Below are positions 19,181 through 28,435 of a stretch of DNA of 59,216 bases, one piece after another; within the stretch, counting starts at the first letter, position 1, and the number at the start of each line of letters is the position of its first letter. The stretch covers positions 1 through 59,216 of the forward strand of contig JANQIT010000089.1 of NCBI GenBank assembly GCA_028282025.1, read 5' to 3'. The notes under the pieces are model-generated. The model worked only from the letters and a program-made list of their open reading frames with translations. It searched no databases and was not told the origin of the DNA. The stretch is from Hwanghaeella sp. (GTDB lineage Bacteria; Pseudomonadota; Alphaproteobacteria; UBA8366; Aestuariispiraceae). The position numbers and the translations under genes are program-made.

Positions 19181-20395
19181 GTGGGCGCCGATATAGATTT
19201 CATGCACCGTATACAGGCGCTTGGCGACGCTTTGGTTAGCGAAGCGGTCGCCGCGTCGGACTATGCGCCGATTTTCGGCTCCTTTTGCGACAGGCTTCTG
19301 GAGGCGGGCGTTCCTATCTTCCGGGTCCATATCGCGACCACCACCTTGCATCCGTTGGCGGAAGGAGTCTCGCTGACCTGGCGAAGGAAAGACGGCGTGC
19401 TGACGCAGATGCACGAACACGGCGCCAGCTTGCGCGATGACTGGCAAGCGAGTCCTATCAAGGCGATGCTGGACGCCAAGGCCTTGTCGATCCGTTTCAA
19501 CGGCGATGACCTCCCCGAGGCGGCGTGCACCTATCCGCTTATCGCCGATCTGTTGGAGGAGGGGTTGACCGATTATTACGGGCTGGCGATGCTGTTCAAG
19601 GAGGCGGAGACCGCTTTTGAACAGCAGGACGGGCTGATCGCTTCTTTTTCCACCGATGGTCCGAACGGGTTCAGCGCGGCGCAGGTTGAGGCGATTGAGA
19701 GCCTCATGCCCAAGTTCGGTCTGGTCGCCAAGCTGGCGAACCGGGAGGCGGTGTTTGTGAATGTGCTGGAGGCTTATCTTGGCCCCGACGCCGGACAGCA
19801 TGTCAGGAAGGGGCAAATCGCCCTTGGCTCTGGCGACATGATCGATGCCGTCATCTGGTTCTGCGATTTACGCGGATCTGTGACGTTGGCGGACAAATTG
19901 GGACATGAAGGTTTTATCGACCTTCTCAACGATTATTTCGCCGCGCTTGCCGGGGCGGTGGACGATAATGGCGGTCAGATCCTTCGTTTCATCGGCGACG
20001 CGGCGCTCGCTATCTTTCCGGTGGGCGAGGGGGGTATGTCCGAGGGGGAGGCGAAGGCCCGCGCCATGCAGGCGGCGACAGACGCAATCGCACGGGCGGC
20101 GGAAACCAACGGCAATCGGCGGCGCCGCGGTTTGACGCCGTTCGAATTCGGGATCGGTTTGCATATCGGCCGGATTCTCTATGGCAATATCGGGATCCCC
20201 TCACGCGTGGAGTTTTCCGTCATCGGGGCGGCGGCCAATGAAGCCGCCCGGATTGAAGGTTTGTGCAAGACCACCGGCGAGGTGCTTCTGGTATCCGAGA
20301 AGTTTCGGAAAGGGCTAGGGCCGGGTTGGCGTGATCTGGGTAATCACGAAATCAAGGGAAGCAAGGAGATGCGATTATTTGCGCCGATAAGGTAG
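19181..20395 (+). CDS. Class III adenylate/guanylate cyclase-like protein
   Basis: 404 residues from a GTG with GGAGAG 8 bases upstream; the frame is open further upstream into the PepSY gene but without a site. The N-terminal ~190 residues are a GAF-like or cyclase-associated sensor (MHRIQALGDALV, RLLEAGVPIFRVHIATTTLHP) seen in rhizobial-type cyclases. The C-terminal catalytic domain has both metal-binding aspartates, D229 (FCDLRGSVTLAD) and D273 (FIGDAALAIF), and the transition-state Asn/Arg motif (VIGAAANEAARIEGLC). No membrane segments, so cytoplasmic. It probably makes cAMP; the residue selecting adenine over guanine cannot be assigned safely by eye. Confidence 0.88.
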   Translation: MGADIDFMHRIQALGDALVSEAVAASDYAPIFGSFCDRLLEAGVPIFRVHIATTTLHPLAEGVSLTWRRKDGVLTQMHEHGASLRDDWQASPIKAMLDAKALSIRFNGDDLPEAACTYPLIADLLEEGLTDYYGLAMLFKEAETAFEQQDGLIASFSTDGPNGFSAAQVEAIESLMPKFGLVAKLANREAVFVNVLEAYLGPDAGQHVRKGQIALGSGDMIDAVIWFCDLRGSVTLADKLGHEGFIDLLNDYFAALAGAVDDNGGQILRFIGDAALAIFPVGEGGMSEGEAKARAMQAATDAIARAAETNGNRRRRGLTPFEFGIGLHIGRILYGNIGIPSRVEFSVIGAAANEAARIEGLCKTTGEVLLVSEKFRKGLGPGWRDLGNHEIKGSKEMRLFAPIR

Positions 20396-20463
20396 GCGGC
20401 CGCGGCTAGAATTCTGCAGGGTAAGGTACAGGACAGACGCGCGTCTTTCAGCGGCGTGCCGGG

Positions 20464-22596
20464 CTACCTTGCCGCAAGTGCTTTCAAGTTCATGACGATG
20501 TCATCGTGAGATGTCGGTTTCAAAATCACTCCGTCCCAATACAGATCCGGTGCGTTCGAGTCTCTCATAACGTTGATATCGGCGGTCCATGCGAAGAAGG
20601 GGGTGTCGCCATATCCTTCGGCGAACCGTTTGATACGCCGAGCCGTCTCGACGCCGTCCAATGTCGGCATATGTATGTCCATCAGCACGATATCGGATCT
20701 GTTGCTCTTGGACCACGCGATGGCGGTTTCCGGATCGGTGAAGCCGTGCAGTGTGCAGCCCAAATGCTCCAGCATGACGGAAAGAACGTCCAGATTGGCC
20801 GCGACGTCGTCAACCGCAAGCACGTCCAGGCCGTATTTTCTGGACAATATGGCGCCCGACCCACCGTCAAGCCCCTGCATCGCGGCGCTGATTTCGGTCA
20901 GGTCGTCGAAAACGAAGGTTGCTGAGAATGTGCTGCCTTCGCCCAGCTTACTGTCGACCGTCAAATCCCCTCCCATTAGATGGGTCAGCGATCTGGAGAT
21001 TGAGAGGCCAAGTCCGGTTCCGCCGTATTTTCGGGTAATTGAACTGTCTTGCTGTGTGAATGGATCAAAGATGGATGCCATTCGTTCTTCTGGAATTCCT
21101 ATTCCATTGTCTTCAACCGTCACGACGACTTGCTGCTTGCTTTCTTCCAGTTTTAGGGACGTGAATTTCAGGTGAACATTCCCGCCTTTGGAGAACTTAA
21201 TCGCATTGTCGACCAGATTGTAAACGACCTGACGCAGTCGCATGGCGTCGCCGTTCAGAATAACGTTCTCATCGGGGAAAGAGGTCGTCAGCGTTACCCC
21301 ATACTCAACAGCGCGAAGCAGGAAGGCCGACCGAACGTTGTTGGCTTCTACCTCCAGATTGAACGGCGACTCATGTAACGCGAACTTACCGTCTTCGATC
21401 TTGGCGAAATCAAGGATGTCGTTAATCAGGCTAAGCAGATCCCGGCCGGAGGAACTGATTGAACGGGAATATTGCTGGACCGTTTCCATGTCCACCTTGG
21501 AATACGCCTTGTTCTCCAGGACTTCCGAGAAACCGATCACAGCGTTCAGCGGCGTTCTAAGCTCATGGCTCATTGTCGCGAGGAAGTTCGTCTTCGCATC
21601 GGCGAGGTCGCGCGCCTGCCGTTCCGCTTTTTCCGCCTGCTTTCTCAGCACAAGTTCTTTTTCCGCCTTTTGGTTCAACTCCGCGGTTCGTTCGGCGACC
21701 CGGTCTTCTAGACGCTGGCGCTCAATTGTCAGCTGCCTCCGCGTCTTGTTTAACCTGAGCACGACCTGAACCAGTACGAGAGCCAGAACCGTTCCGCCAC
21801 CAAGCAGACCGAGAATGATGTTGTTCAGAACGTTCTCTCGTTCCGTGACATAGATGATCTCCGAGGATTGCCACTTCCCCAGAATGCGTTCGAAAGTTCC
21901 GTCCTCGCGCATCTCACGGAGCGCCGTGTCGACTTCCGCGAGTAAGCCGGGACGCTCTTTCACAACAGCTATATGCGATACAAGCGTTTCCAAAGGTTGG
22001 GCCGACGGCACAAGGCCGGAAATGTTCGCACGTGCCAGAACATACTCACCGACCCAACGATCGACGATGACGGCGTCGATCTCGCCTTGGCTAAGCAGCC
22101 GGAATCCTTCCTCCCAACTTTCTAGAAGGCGGCGTTCTATTTCTGGACGGCCTGCGATGAGTGATTTTGGAAATCCGCCTCCTTCAACGCCAACTTTCTT
22201 TCCCGCGAGGGAATCCAACCCTTGCAGGTGTATGTCCGCCCTACGCCGGAAAATCACGAACTCTGATGTCAGCAAGGGTTCTGAAAAATTCAGGTAGGTT
22301 TCCCGGTCGGCGTTGCGGTTGAGTTGGACAAGGCCAACGCCTTGGCCTGACTTGACCAGTTTCTGCGCCTCGGCCCAATCCATGAGTGTCAGGGAAATTT
22401 CCGTCCCGGTTCGGCGTGACACCTCCGCAAAGATGTCAGCGACAATTCCGGTCGGCCTACCATCGTCAATGGACAGCATCGGCGGAATGCTGGCGTTGCC
22501 ATAGAATTTCAGCGGCTCCGCCGACGCGCGCTCTCCGCCCGACGCTGCTAGAATCAGCAGTCCGGCCAAGGTTACGAAGAGGGATCGTGGCAGCAT
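20464..22596 (-). CDS. BvgS-like hybrid sensor histidine kinase with periplasmic binding domain
   Basis: 710 residues. A signal peptide or first membrane helix (about 1-25) precedes a periplasmic SBP_bac_3 solute-binding domain (about 28-250; YGNASIPPMLSIDDGRPTG, NFSEPLLTSEFVIFRR, KVGVEGGGFPKSL). A membrane helix follows (about 258-283), then a coiled coil (285-335). HisKA carries the phospho-acceptor H344 in TMSHELRTPLNAVIGF, and HATPase_c has N, G1 and G2 boxes (NLVDNAIKFSKGG, DNGIGIP, GTGLGLSISRSLTHLMGG). The C-terminal receiver has D640 in VLMDIHMPTLDG. No Hpt domain or separate regulator is adjacent. It likely senses an amino acid or small anion. Monocistronic. Confidence 0.93.
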   Translation of the reverse strand: MLPRSLFVTLAGLLILAASGGERASAEPLKFYGNASIPPMLSIDDGRPTGIVADIFAEVSRRTGTEISLTLMDWAEAQKLVKSGQGVGLVQLNRNADRETYLNFSEPLLTSEFVIFRRRADIHLQGLDSLAGKKVGVEGGGFPKSLIAGRPEIERRLLESWEEGFRLLSQGEIDAVIVDRWVGEYVLARANISGLVPSAQPLETLVSHIAVVKERPGLLAEVDTALREMREDGTFERILGKWQSSEIIYVTERENVLNNIILGLLGGGTVLALVLVQVVLRLNKTRRQLTIERQRLEDRVAERTAELNQKAEKELVLRKQAEKAERQARDLADAKTNFLATMSHELRTPLNAVIGFSEVLENKAYSKVDMETVQQYSRSISSSGRDLLSLINDILDFAKIEDGKFALHESPFNLEVEANNVRSAFLLRAVEYGVTLTTSFPDENVILNGDAMRLRQVVYNLVDNAIKFSKGGNVHLKFTSLKLEESKQQVVVTVEDNGIGIPEERMASIFDPFTQQDSSITRKYGGTGLGLSISRSLTHLMGGDLTVDSKLGEGSTFSATFVFDDLTEISAAMQGLDGGSGAILSRKYGLDVLAVDDVAANLDVLSVMLEHLGCTLHGFTDPETAIAWSKSNRSDIVLMDIHMPTLDGVETARRIKRFAEGYGDTPFFAWTADINVMRDSNAPDLYWDGVILKPTSHDDIVMNLKALAAR

Positions 22597-22809
22597 AAAG
22601 TCAGTCGGGCCTTATTTGCATACATGCTTGCTTGGTTCACCGTTACATTGGGTGCGCGCAAACCTAAGCAACTTAGAATGCAAGAACTTAATTAAGAAGA
22701 TATTAATATTAGGGTTGCGCATGGATGCAGTAGACACAGCCAAGTTTCTCTGTTTTCGAGGAACTTGTGGTTAGGCTGAATCTGTCGATTCAAAAGGCCG
22801 CAAACTGTT

Positions 22810-23361
22810 TTATGGATATGCTATCGATACGATGGGGGCTGACGAATTCACACGCTGTTCGAATTCCCGCGGGCCTATGCCAGCCGGTTTCAGGAGGGTG
22901 TATTCGTAAAATGTCGCGCCCAGAATGAAACGCGGAGTGTCCGTTTCGTCCGAAACAGGCAAGGCTAGTCGCTCGCCTTCCAGGGATTGATAGGTGTCGA
23001 AGTAAACAAGACCGGCGGTATGCGTGAATGTCCGCTCCCTCAGCATGCGCCGCCAGCGTTCTTCCAACATGTTGGCGATGTGCGTGTCGTAGATTTCGCC
23101 CAAGGCGCGTTGCTGCATCGTTGTACCGAACAGGGTGCGGATCTGGTCCCCGGCTACACGGTAAAACGGTTCGCCTTCATCCGGGATCTCAACCAGCCAC
23201 GTATAGGGAAGCAGCTTGGCTTCGCCCATCGTTGCGATATCGATAGCGGATTTCCGGGGCATTTCGTTCACGCCGGTCCGGGCTGCGTTCCAAATATCGA
23301 GCAGTTTCAGAAGGCGGTTATCGCCAACCTTCGACAGATGAAATTCCTGCATCGTCTCCAT
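22810..23361 (-). CDS. PAS_5-like domain protein
   Basis: 183 residues. It resembles the alphaproteobacterial PAS_5 (DUF1488-independent) single-domain family: WNAARTGVNEMPRKSAIDI, LPYTWLVEIPDEGEPFYRVAGDQIRTLFG and a C-terminal strand with ATFYEYTLL. No effector domain is fused. It is related in fold to the two genes at 36094 and 36809 but clearly diverged from them. A second in-frame ATG lies at 23352. It is alone, between the hybrid kinase (same strand) and a long empty region. Ligand and partner unknown. Confidence 0.75.
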   Translation of the reverse strand: METMQEFHLSKVGDNRLLKLLDIWNAARTGVNEMPRKSAIDIATMGEAKLLPYTWLVEIPDEGEPFYRVAGDQIRTLFGTTMQQRALGEIYDTHIANMLEERWRRMLRERTFTHTAGLVYFDTYQSLEGERLALPVSDETDTPRFILGATFYEYTLLKPAGIGPREFEQRVNSSAPIVSIAYP

Positions 23362-24194
23362 GGCTAACCCCAGGACGACAGGACAGGATGAAATGCATAC
23401 TGCGGATCGATGCAGCCGGTCCGATGATACGCAGATTGGATGGCGGGCGCTGGGCCAGGATATTGGATTTGCCGCCGGTTCAGGGAGCGACAGGCTTCGA
23501 CGGCTGGGGCATTGCCAACGCGGTCTGCTTGAATGCTAAGGTTCGGACGCATAACTATCCACCGCCTCGTCGCCATAGGTAGAGCGGTCCCCCGGAAGAC
23601 GCGGGATCGGTATCTCACTGTCTTTAACCCTCTCGCCACGGACCTGCTGTTTCGCACCGATGTCTTTATGAATTAAAGGTAGAGTAAGGGTGCGGGACAA
23701 GTGCGCCGTCCCCGGTTACCACACCTTTAGATTATAGTAGGTGTATAAGGTTTCTCTATTCTGTACATACTGCAAGGTACAGTGACGTGGTTCTTCGCGC
23801 AAGGCGATTCTGAATATTTTGATCATCAGTGGAAAGGCTGAGTGGTCGTCGGGACGGCTAGACGAGGGGCGGGCCTCTGGCACTGGAACCGGCTTGTACT
23901 TCCACGGCTTAACCTTAACCGCATCGGAAATTCGATCCGAGAGACCTCGTTGACGCAACAAGAGATCGAGGGGCCTTCTGACTTGCGGCAGTAAGCTCTT
24001 ACGGCAAAACCACACTAAGGAGTTAGGTATGACGGGTGGTAATAGCCCGTCCTCAAGCACTTGATCTTCTTAATTCTTTCAAAGGCATGGCGAACCAGCC
24101 ATCGTACGCAATATATTGTGAAAACGGCGAATATCTGGCAAAAACGCGAATTGTACCTACTAGTCTTTACTCAAGAGGAAACGGGGCGGCTGTT
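23362..24194. other. Long gene-poor region before the TetR gene
   Basis: About 830 bases without a gene I can support; short frames on both strands lack family resemblance. One mini-ORF stands out: an 11-codon frame (24029-24064) with AAGGAG 6 bases upstream of its ATG, in front of the TetR-family gene; it could be a leader peptide. Base composition is more AT-rich than the flanks in 23700-23830. It may contain eroded sequence; no transposase remnant is recognisable. Confidence 0.35.
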
Positions 24195-24761
24195 GTGAGT
24201 ACGATGCGGGAAAAGTTGGTCGCTACGACGAAGGATCTTCTCTGGCGCATTGGCTACGAGGCTATGAGTCCAAGAAAGATCCTGGAGGAAAGCGGCGCCG
24301 GACAGGGTAGCTTATACCATCATTTCAAAGGCAAGCTTGACCTTGCGGTTCACGCTCTCGGTGAGATTGACGTCGAAATGCGCCGCGAATTCGACGCGGT
24401 GTTTGCACCGACAGTGCCGCCGGTAGAGCGTCTTAGAAACTATTTGACGTTGAATAGAAATGGATTGAGAGGGTGCCGAATGGGCCGCCTCGCGAACGAG
24501 TCGGCGATCAATAATGATGAGCTTCGCGCACCGATTGCCGACTTTTTCTCCTATATCGAAACGCGTATCGAGAGCACGGTCGTGGAGGCGATTGAGGCCG
24601 GCGACCTTCGGCAGGACGTCGATCCGCGCGGCCTTACCGCGATCATACTGTCCGCGGTTCAGGGCGGCTTTGTGCTAAGCCGCATTCATAACGACAGAAG
24701 CAGGGTTCTGGGTTCGACGGCCGCGGTGGATACGTTGATCGTATCCCTGACCACAAAGTAG
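24195..24761 (+). CDS. TetR/AcrR family transcriptional regulator
   Basis: 188 residues from GTG 24195 (ATG 24204 is equally possible; the frame is open to 24036). An N-terminal TetR helix-turn-helix is seen (residues about 8-52: REKLVATTKDLLWRIGYEAM, SPRKILEESGAGQGSLYHHF), with the usual YHHF recognition-helix end. The C-terminal ligand domain contains CRMGRLANESAI, like the TetR_C_6/AcrR group where GC-x-GRL-x-E is common. It is convergent with the ureohydrolase gene. Target unknown; a neighbouring drug- or aromatic-response role is possible, but it has no divergent partner. Confidence 0.87.
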   Translation: MSTMREKLVATTKDLLWRIGYEAMSPRKILEESGAGQGSLYHHFKGKLDLAVHALGEIDVEMRREFDAVFAPTVPPVERLRNYLTLNRNGLRGCRMGRLANESAINNDELRAPIADFFSYIETRIESTVVEAIEAGDLRQDVDPRGLTAIILSAVQGGFVLSRIHNDRSRVLGSTAAVDTLIVSLTTK

Positions 24762-24929
24762 CCGGGAAATACAGTTTTCAGCTTGTTGCCGTTCCCTGGG
24801 AACACTGAAGCTATGCCTACCGATGTCCTACCGGGGCAGCGCCGCTATATGCCCGATACCGCCGGTCGGCGCTCTCTGCGCGGTTCGGATCGGATTTAAG
24901 CGGTGGCATGCGTTTCACCGGGCCGATCA

Positions 24930-25886
24930 TCAGACAGCGCCGTAGTTTCTTGTCCGGACCGACGCACCTATGAAATTGCAGATCAACCGTTCGGCATGAA
25001 TCATCGTGGTATTTCCGACGTCGCGTGATGGGGCGATTTCGACCAGATCCATGCCGAGAACGCGGCCCTTCTTCATCAATCCGTGGATTAAGGCGTGGGT
25101 TTGCACCCAGGTCAGACCACCCGGCGTCTGGGCCATCACGGCGGGCATGATTGTGGGGTCCAGGCCATCGGCATCGATGGTCAGATAATAGGGGCCGCCG
25201 TCGGGGATGCGATCAAGGACAGCTTGCATGCCGATCTCATGCATTTCGTAGGCGGTGACGATATCGGCGCCGTAGGCCCGCGCGTCAGCAACCTCCGCCT
25301 CGCGCGCGCTGCCGATTCCGCGGATGCCTATTTGTATGATGTCGCCGAACCAATCCATCTCGGCGGCGCGGCGGATCGGGCTGGAATAGCCTTCGGTCTC
25401 GCCGTTGACCTCGTGCCGCCAATCTAGATGCGCGTCGACATGCACCAGGGTTATGCGCTCCGCGACGCCTTCCAACGCCCGCATGATGGGAATCGGGATG
25501 CCATGGTCGCCCCCCAAGGCGATCAGGGTCGCACCGGCCTTGAAGATTTTACCGGCGGCCGTCTCCGCCCGCCGGTAGTGTTCCCGGTGGTCGGCGCTGT
25601 CGGCTGTCACGTTGCCGCAATCGACGACCTTAATGTCCTTGCCGTCCAGCAAGGGGCCGCCAAGGTCCCAGTCAAAGTGATTGCGGGTGTATTCCGCAAT
25701 CTCACTGGCGGCGCGTAGGGCGTCGGGGGCGCGGCTTTGGTCGTTGGCCATGCTATCCGGCGAATAGGGCATGCCGAAGGGAATGCCCAGGATCGCAAAG
25801 TCGGCGGCCAGAGTGTCCAAATCCAAATGCAGTGGAAAGTCGAGGAATGTGCGTGGCGCGCTGCTGGGCGCTTGGGTCAATGACAT
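24930..25886 (-). CDS. Ureohydrolase (agmatinase/guanidinobutyrase-like)
   Basis: 318 residues; AGGAGGAAACGCC precedes the ATG. Members hydrolyse a guanidino group to release urea using two Mn ions. Metal-ligand motifs are present: GGDHGIPIPIMRAL, HVDAHLDWRHEV, TIDADGLDPTIMPAV. Substrate could be agmatine, guanidinobutyrate, guanidinopropionate or proclavaminate-type; the family resemblance is closest to agmatinase, and sequence alone does not decide. It starts 15 bases after the paaK stop, so it is probably cotranscribed with paaI-paaK, an unexpected partner. The urea it makes could feed the urease encoded 27 kb away. Confidence 0.88.
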   Translation of the reverse strand: MSLTQAPSSAPRTFLDFPLHLDLDTLAADFAILGIPFGMPYSPDSMANDQSRAPDALRAASEIAEYTRNHFDWDLGGPLLDGKDIKVVDCGNVTADSADHREHYRRAETAAGKIFKAGATLIALGGDHGIPIPIMRALEGVAERITLVHVDAHLDWRHEVNGETEGYSSPIRRAAEMDWFGDIIQIGIRGIGSAREAEVADARAYGADIVTAYEMHEIGMQAVLDRIPDGGPYYLTIDADGLDPTIMPAVMAQTPGGLTWVQTHALIHGLMKKGRVLGMDLVEIAPSRDVGNTTMIHAERLICNFIGASVRTRNYGAV

Positions 25887-25901
25887 GGCGTTTCCTCCCG
25901 A

Positions 25902-27203
25902 TTATTGCCGATGATCGATCACGCGTTTCGCTTTGCCCATGGATCGCTCGATACCGCCCTCGGGCTTGATGCGGACCTCGGCGCTGACGCCGATCATGGA
26001 TTTAATATGATGAGACAGATCGCTGGCCATCAAGACTTCTTCCGCGCCTTCGCCGACATTGCGGGCCTCTACATTCACGATCAGCTTGTCCAGCGGGCCC
26101 TCGCGGAAAATCTCCAACTGATAGTGCGGGGAAAGCCGGGGGTCTTTCAGGATCAGTTCCTCGATCTGGGTTGGGAAGACGTTAACGCCACGGATGATCA
26201 TCATGTCGTCGCTTCGGCCCGTGACTTTTTCCATCCGCCGCATGCTGCGCGCGGTGCCCGGCAAAAGACGTGTCAGATCGCGCGTTCGGTAGCGGATCAT
26301 CGGCAACGCTTCCTTGGTCAACGTGGTGAAGACCAGCTCGCCAAACTCACCGTCTTCCACCGGCTGTTCGGTTTCCGGGTCGATAATCTCCGGATAGAAA
26401 TGGTCTTCCCAGATATGCAGACCGTCCTTGGTCTCGATACATTCGTTGGCGACGCCCGGACCCATGATCTCGGAAAGCCCGTAGATGTCGACGGCTTCAA
26501 GGCCCGTTCTGTCCTCGATCTCGGCCCGCATATCCTCGGTCCAGGGTTCAGCGCCGAAAATACCGACTTCCAGTGAGCACTCCTCTTTGGAAAGGCCTTG
26601 ACGGTCCATCTCGTCGGCCAGCGCCAGCATATAGCTTGGCGTCACCATGATGATGGTGGGGCGAAAATCGCGGATCAGTTGGACCTGCTTTTCCGACTGT
26701 CCGCCCGACATCGGAATGACCGCCGCCCCCAGCCGTTCGGCGCCGTAATGTGCGCCCAGCCCGCCGGTGAAGAGGCCGTAGCCGTAAGAGACATGAACGA
26801 TATCGTCGGGCGTACCGCCGGCTGCGCGGATGGAACGCGCCATGACCTGCGACCAGACATCGATGTCATGCTGTGTATAACCGACGACCGTGGGGCGTCC
26901 GGTTGTGCCGCTGGACGCGTGGATGCGCACGACATCGCGCATCGGGCTGGCGAACATGCCGAAAGGATAGTTGACCCGCAGATCCTCCTTGGTGGTGAAG
27001 GGGAATTTCTTCAGATCATCGAGCGTACGAAAGTCATCCGGGTGGACGCCGGTCTCGTCGAATTTTCTCTTGTATGTGGGGTTGTGCTCATAGGCCCGCG
27101 CCAGGGACCAGCGCAGACGCTCGGTCTGCACATGGGCGATTTCATCCCGGCTGGCGATCTCGATCCGGTCCAGGTTTTGCGGATTTTGTTTCTTTACGGT
27201 CAT
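25902..27203 (-). CDS. paaK: Phenylacetate-CoA ligase
   Basis: 433 residues. Activates phenylacetate to phenylacetyl-CoA with ATP, the first step of the aerobic phenylacetate pathway. Seen: the AMP-binding P-loop SSGTTGRPT (residues 97-105), the YGYGLFTGG and YGLSEIMGPG motifs, RTRDLTRLLPG, the GRSDDMMIIRGVNVFP hinge region, and a C-terminal AMP-binding domain ending KRVIDHRQ. The length matches PaaK. It sits between paaI (45 bases upstream) and the ureohydrolase (15 bases downstream). Confidence 0.97.
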   Translation of the reverse strand: MTVKKQNPQNLDRIEIASRDEIAHVQTERLRWSLARAYEHNPTYKRKFDETGVHPDDFRTLDDLKKFPFTTKEDLRVNYPFGMFASPMRDVVRIHASSGTTGRPTVVGYTQHDIDVWSQVMARSIRAAGGTPDDIVHVSYGYGLFTGGLGAHYGAERLGAAVIPMSGGQSEKQVQLIRDFRPTIIMVTPSYMLALADEMDRQGLSKEECSLEVGIFGAEPWTEDMRAEIEDRTGLEAVDIYGLSEIMGPGVANECIETKDGLHIWEDHFYPEIIDPETEQPVEDGEFGELVFTTLTKEALPMIRYRTRDLTRLLPGTARSMRRMEKVTGRSDDMMIIRGVNVFPTQIEELILKDPRLSPHYQLEIFREGPLDKLIVNVEARNVGEGAEEVLMASDLSHHIKSMIGVSAEVRIKPEGGIERSMGKAKRVIDHRQ

Positions 27204-27248
27204 GATTGGAACGTTTCCTAACCTGTATTTGTTCTTGGGCCTGGACGG

Positions 27249-27722
27249 TCAGTCGAATTGAGGTAGGCCGGGCGCGACGGGTTTGCCAAGCGTCCGGGAC
27301 TTACCGCGGAAGAGGGCGATCACCACGCCATCCTGGTTGGTGACGGTAACGTCATAGATGCCGGAACGCCCGCGGTGAAACGCCTCATTGCATTCGGCGG
27401 TCAAGACGTCGCCTTCATGCGCCGCGTTGGTAAAATCAATGTCGCAACTCTGCGCCACGGTCAGCTTGTTGTAGCTATTACAGGCAAAGGCGAAGGCGCT
27501 GTCGGCCAGGGTAAATGTCAATCCGCCATGCATCGTCTTGAACCCGTTCAGCATGTCGGCCCGCACGGTCATAGAGAGTTTTGCATAGCCCGGACGAACC
27601 GAGATCAATTGCATGCCCAGAGACCTGCTTGCCGTATCCGCGTCCCACATCTGGTGGGCGGTTTCGCTTGCCACGCGGGCCGGGTCGGCTTCCTCGACGC
27701 TGTCCGAGTCTTGGACTGACAT
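27249..27722 (-). CDS. paaI: Hydroxyphenylacetyl-CoA thioesterase
   Basis: 157 residues. A hot-dog-fold thioesterase that releases dead-end CoA thioesters in the phenylacetate pathway. Seen: LSMTVRADMLNGFKTMHGGLTFTLADSAFAFACNS carries the hallmark HGG and the catalytic Asp of the PaaI group (shown here as N-G-F-K-T-M-H-G-G followed by ADSAFA). The N-terminus (about 1-25) is a non-conserved acidic extension. The AGAGGAGAGCGC ribosome site is good. It probably forms a tetramer. Confidence 0.94.
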   Translation of the reverse strand: MSVQDSDSVEEADPARVASETAHQMWDADTASRSLGMQLISVRPGYAKLSMTVRADMLNGFKTMHGGLTFTLADSAFAFACNSYNKLTVAQSCDIDFTNAAHEGDVLTAECNEAFHRGRSGIYDVTVTNQDGVVIALFRGKSRTLGKPVAPGLPQFD

Positions 27723-27790
27723 GCGCTCTCCTCTCTTGCAGAGCGATGAGAATAAGGGAGGGCCGCGTGGCCTTACAACCTGCTATACCT

Positions 27791-28432
27791 CTATTGCGGG
27801 GCGTGAGGGGTGTCCGTCTGGAAGGCGGTGCGGTTCGCTTGGTACGCCCGGTCATATTCGATCAAGCGGGCGACCTCCCCCCGGGTCTCGGCTCCGTAGA
27901 ACCGTTCCAGCACATAGAGTGCGGTGTCTATCGCCAGGGTGACCCCGCCGCCGGTAACGATCCTGCCGGCATCGACGAACTGAGCAGGCCGTGCATCGAT
28001 GGCGGGATAGTCCCGTTTCATTCGGTCCAGCGGCGTTACATCTTCCTTGCCCAAGCGGCGCGTTGTCGCTTGGTGTCCGTCGAGCAAACCGGCTCCGGCC
28101 AAGATCATGCCGCCGGTGCAGACCGATACGATCAACCGAGTGTCCGAGCCCGGGTTTATGAACGCCCGGACCGATTGTTTGCCGACCTGATCGATCCAGC
28201 CCGCCCCGCCCAGAACCAGCAGGACATCATGGTGCGGGCAGTCTGCGAAACCATGCGGGACCTCGATAGTAAGGCCGTTGGTCAGCGTAACGGCGCCCGG
28301 TTGCTCAGAAACCAGAAAAAATTTCAGATCCGGGACCAGTCGGCGGGCCATGGAGAAGATGCCGAAGGTAGCGCCGACGTCAATCGGCTCGACGTCCGCG
28401 TACACGAATATCGCGATGGTGGGGTCGGACAT
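27791..28432 (-). CDS. DJ-1/PfpI family protein (isonitrile hydratase-like)
   Basis: 213 residues. Glutamine-amidotransferase-like fold with the nucleophile elbow SVCTGGMILAGAGLLDG (C105) and an acidic residue near the N-terminus (EPIDVGATFGIF, E15) that lies beside the Cys in this family. There is no C-terminal AraC-type DNA-binding domain. Relatives include isonitrile hydratase and uncharacterised stress proteins; the FYGAETRGEVARLIEYD tail fits that group. Starts 3 bases after the phosphatase gene stop, so the two form a transcription unit, 68 bases before paaI. Substrate unknown. Confidence 0.85.
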   Translation of the reverse strand: MSDPTIAIFVYADVEPIDVGATFGIFSMARRLVPDLKFFLVSEQPGAVTLTNGLTIEVPHGFADCPHHDVLLVLGGAGWIDQVGKQSVRAFINPGSDTRLIVSVCTGGMILAGAGLLDGHQATTRRLGKEDVTPLDRMKRDYPAIDARPAQFVDAGRIVTGGGVTLAIDTALYVLERFYGAETRGEVARLIEYDRAYQANRTAFQTDTPHAPQ

Positions 28433-28435
28433 GGG

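Noticed and set aside
23716..24060. Minus-strand frame of 114 codons in the gene-free gap, considered as a transposase remnant
   Set aside because: No transposase motif or flanking inverted repeats can be seen.
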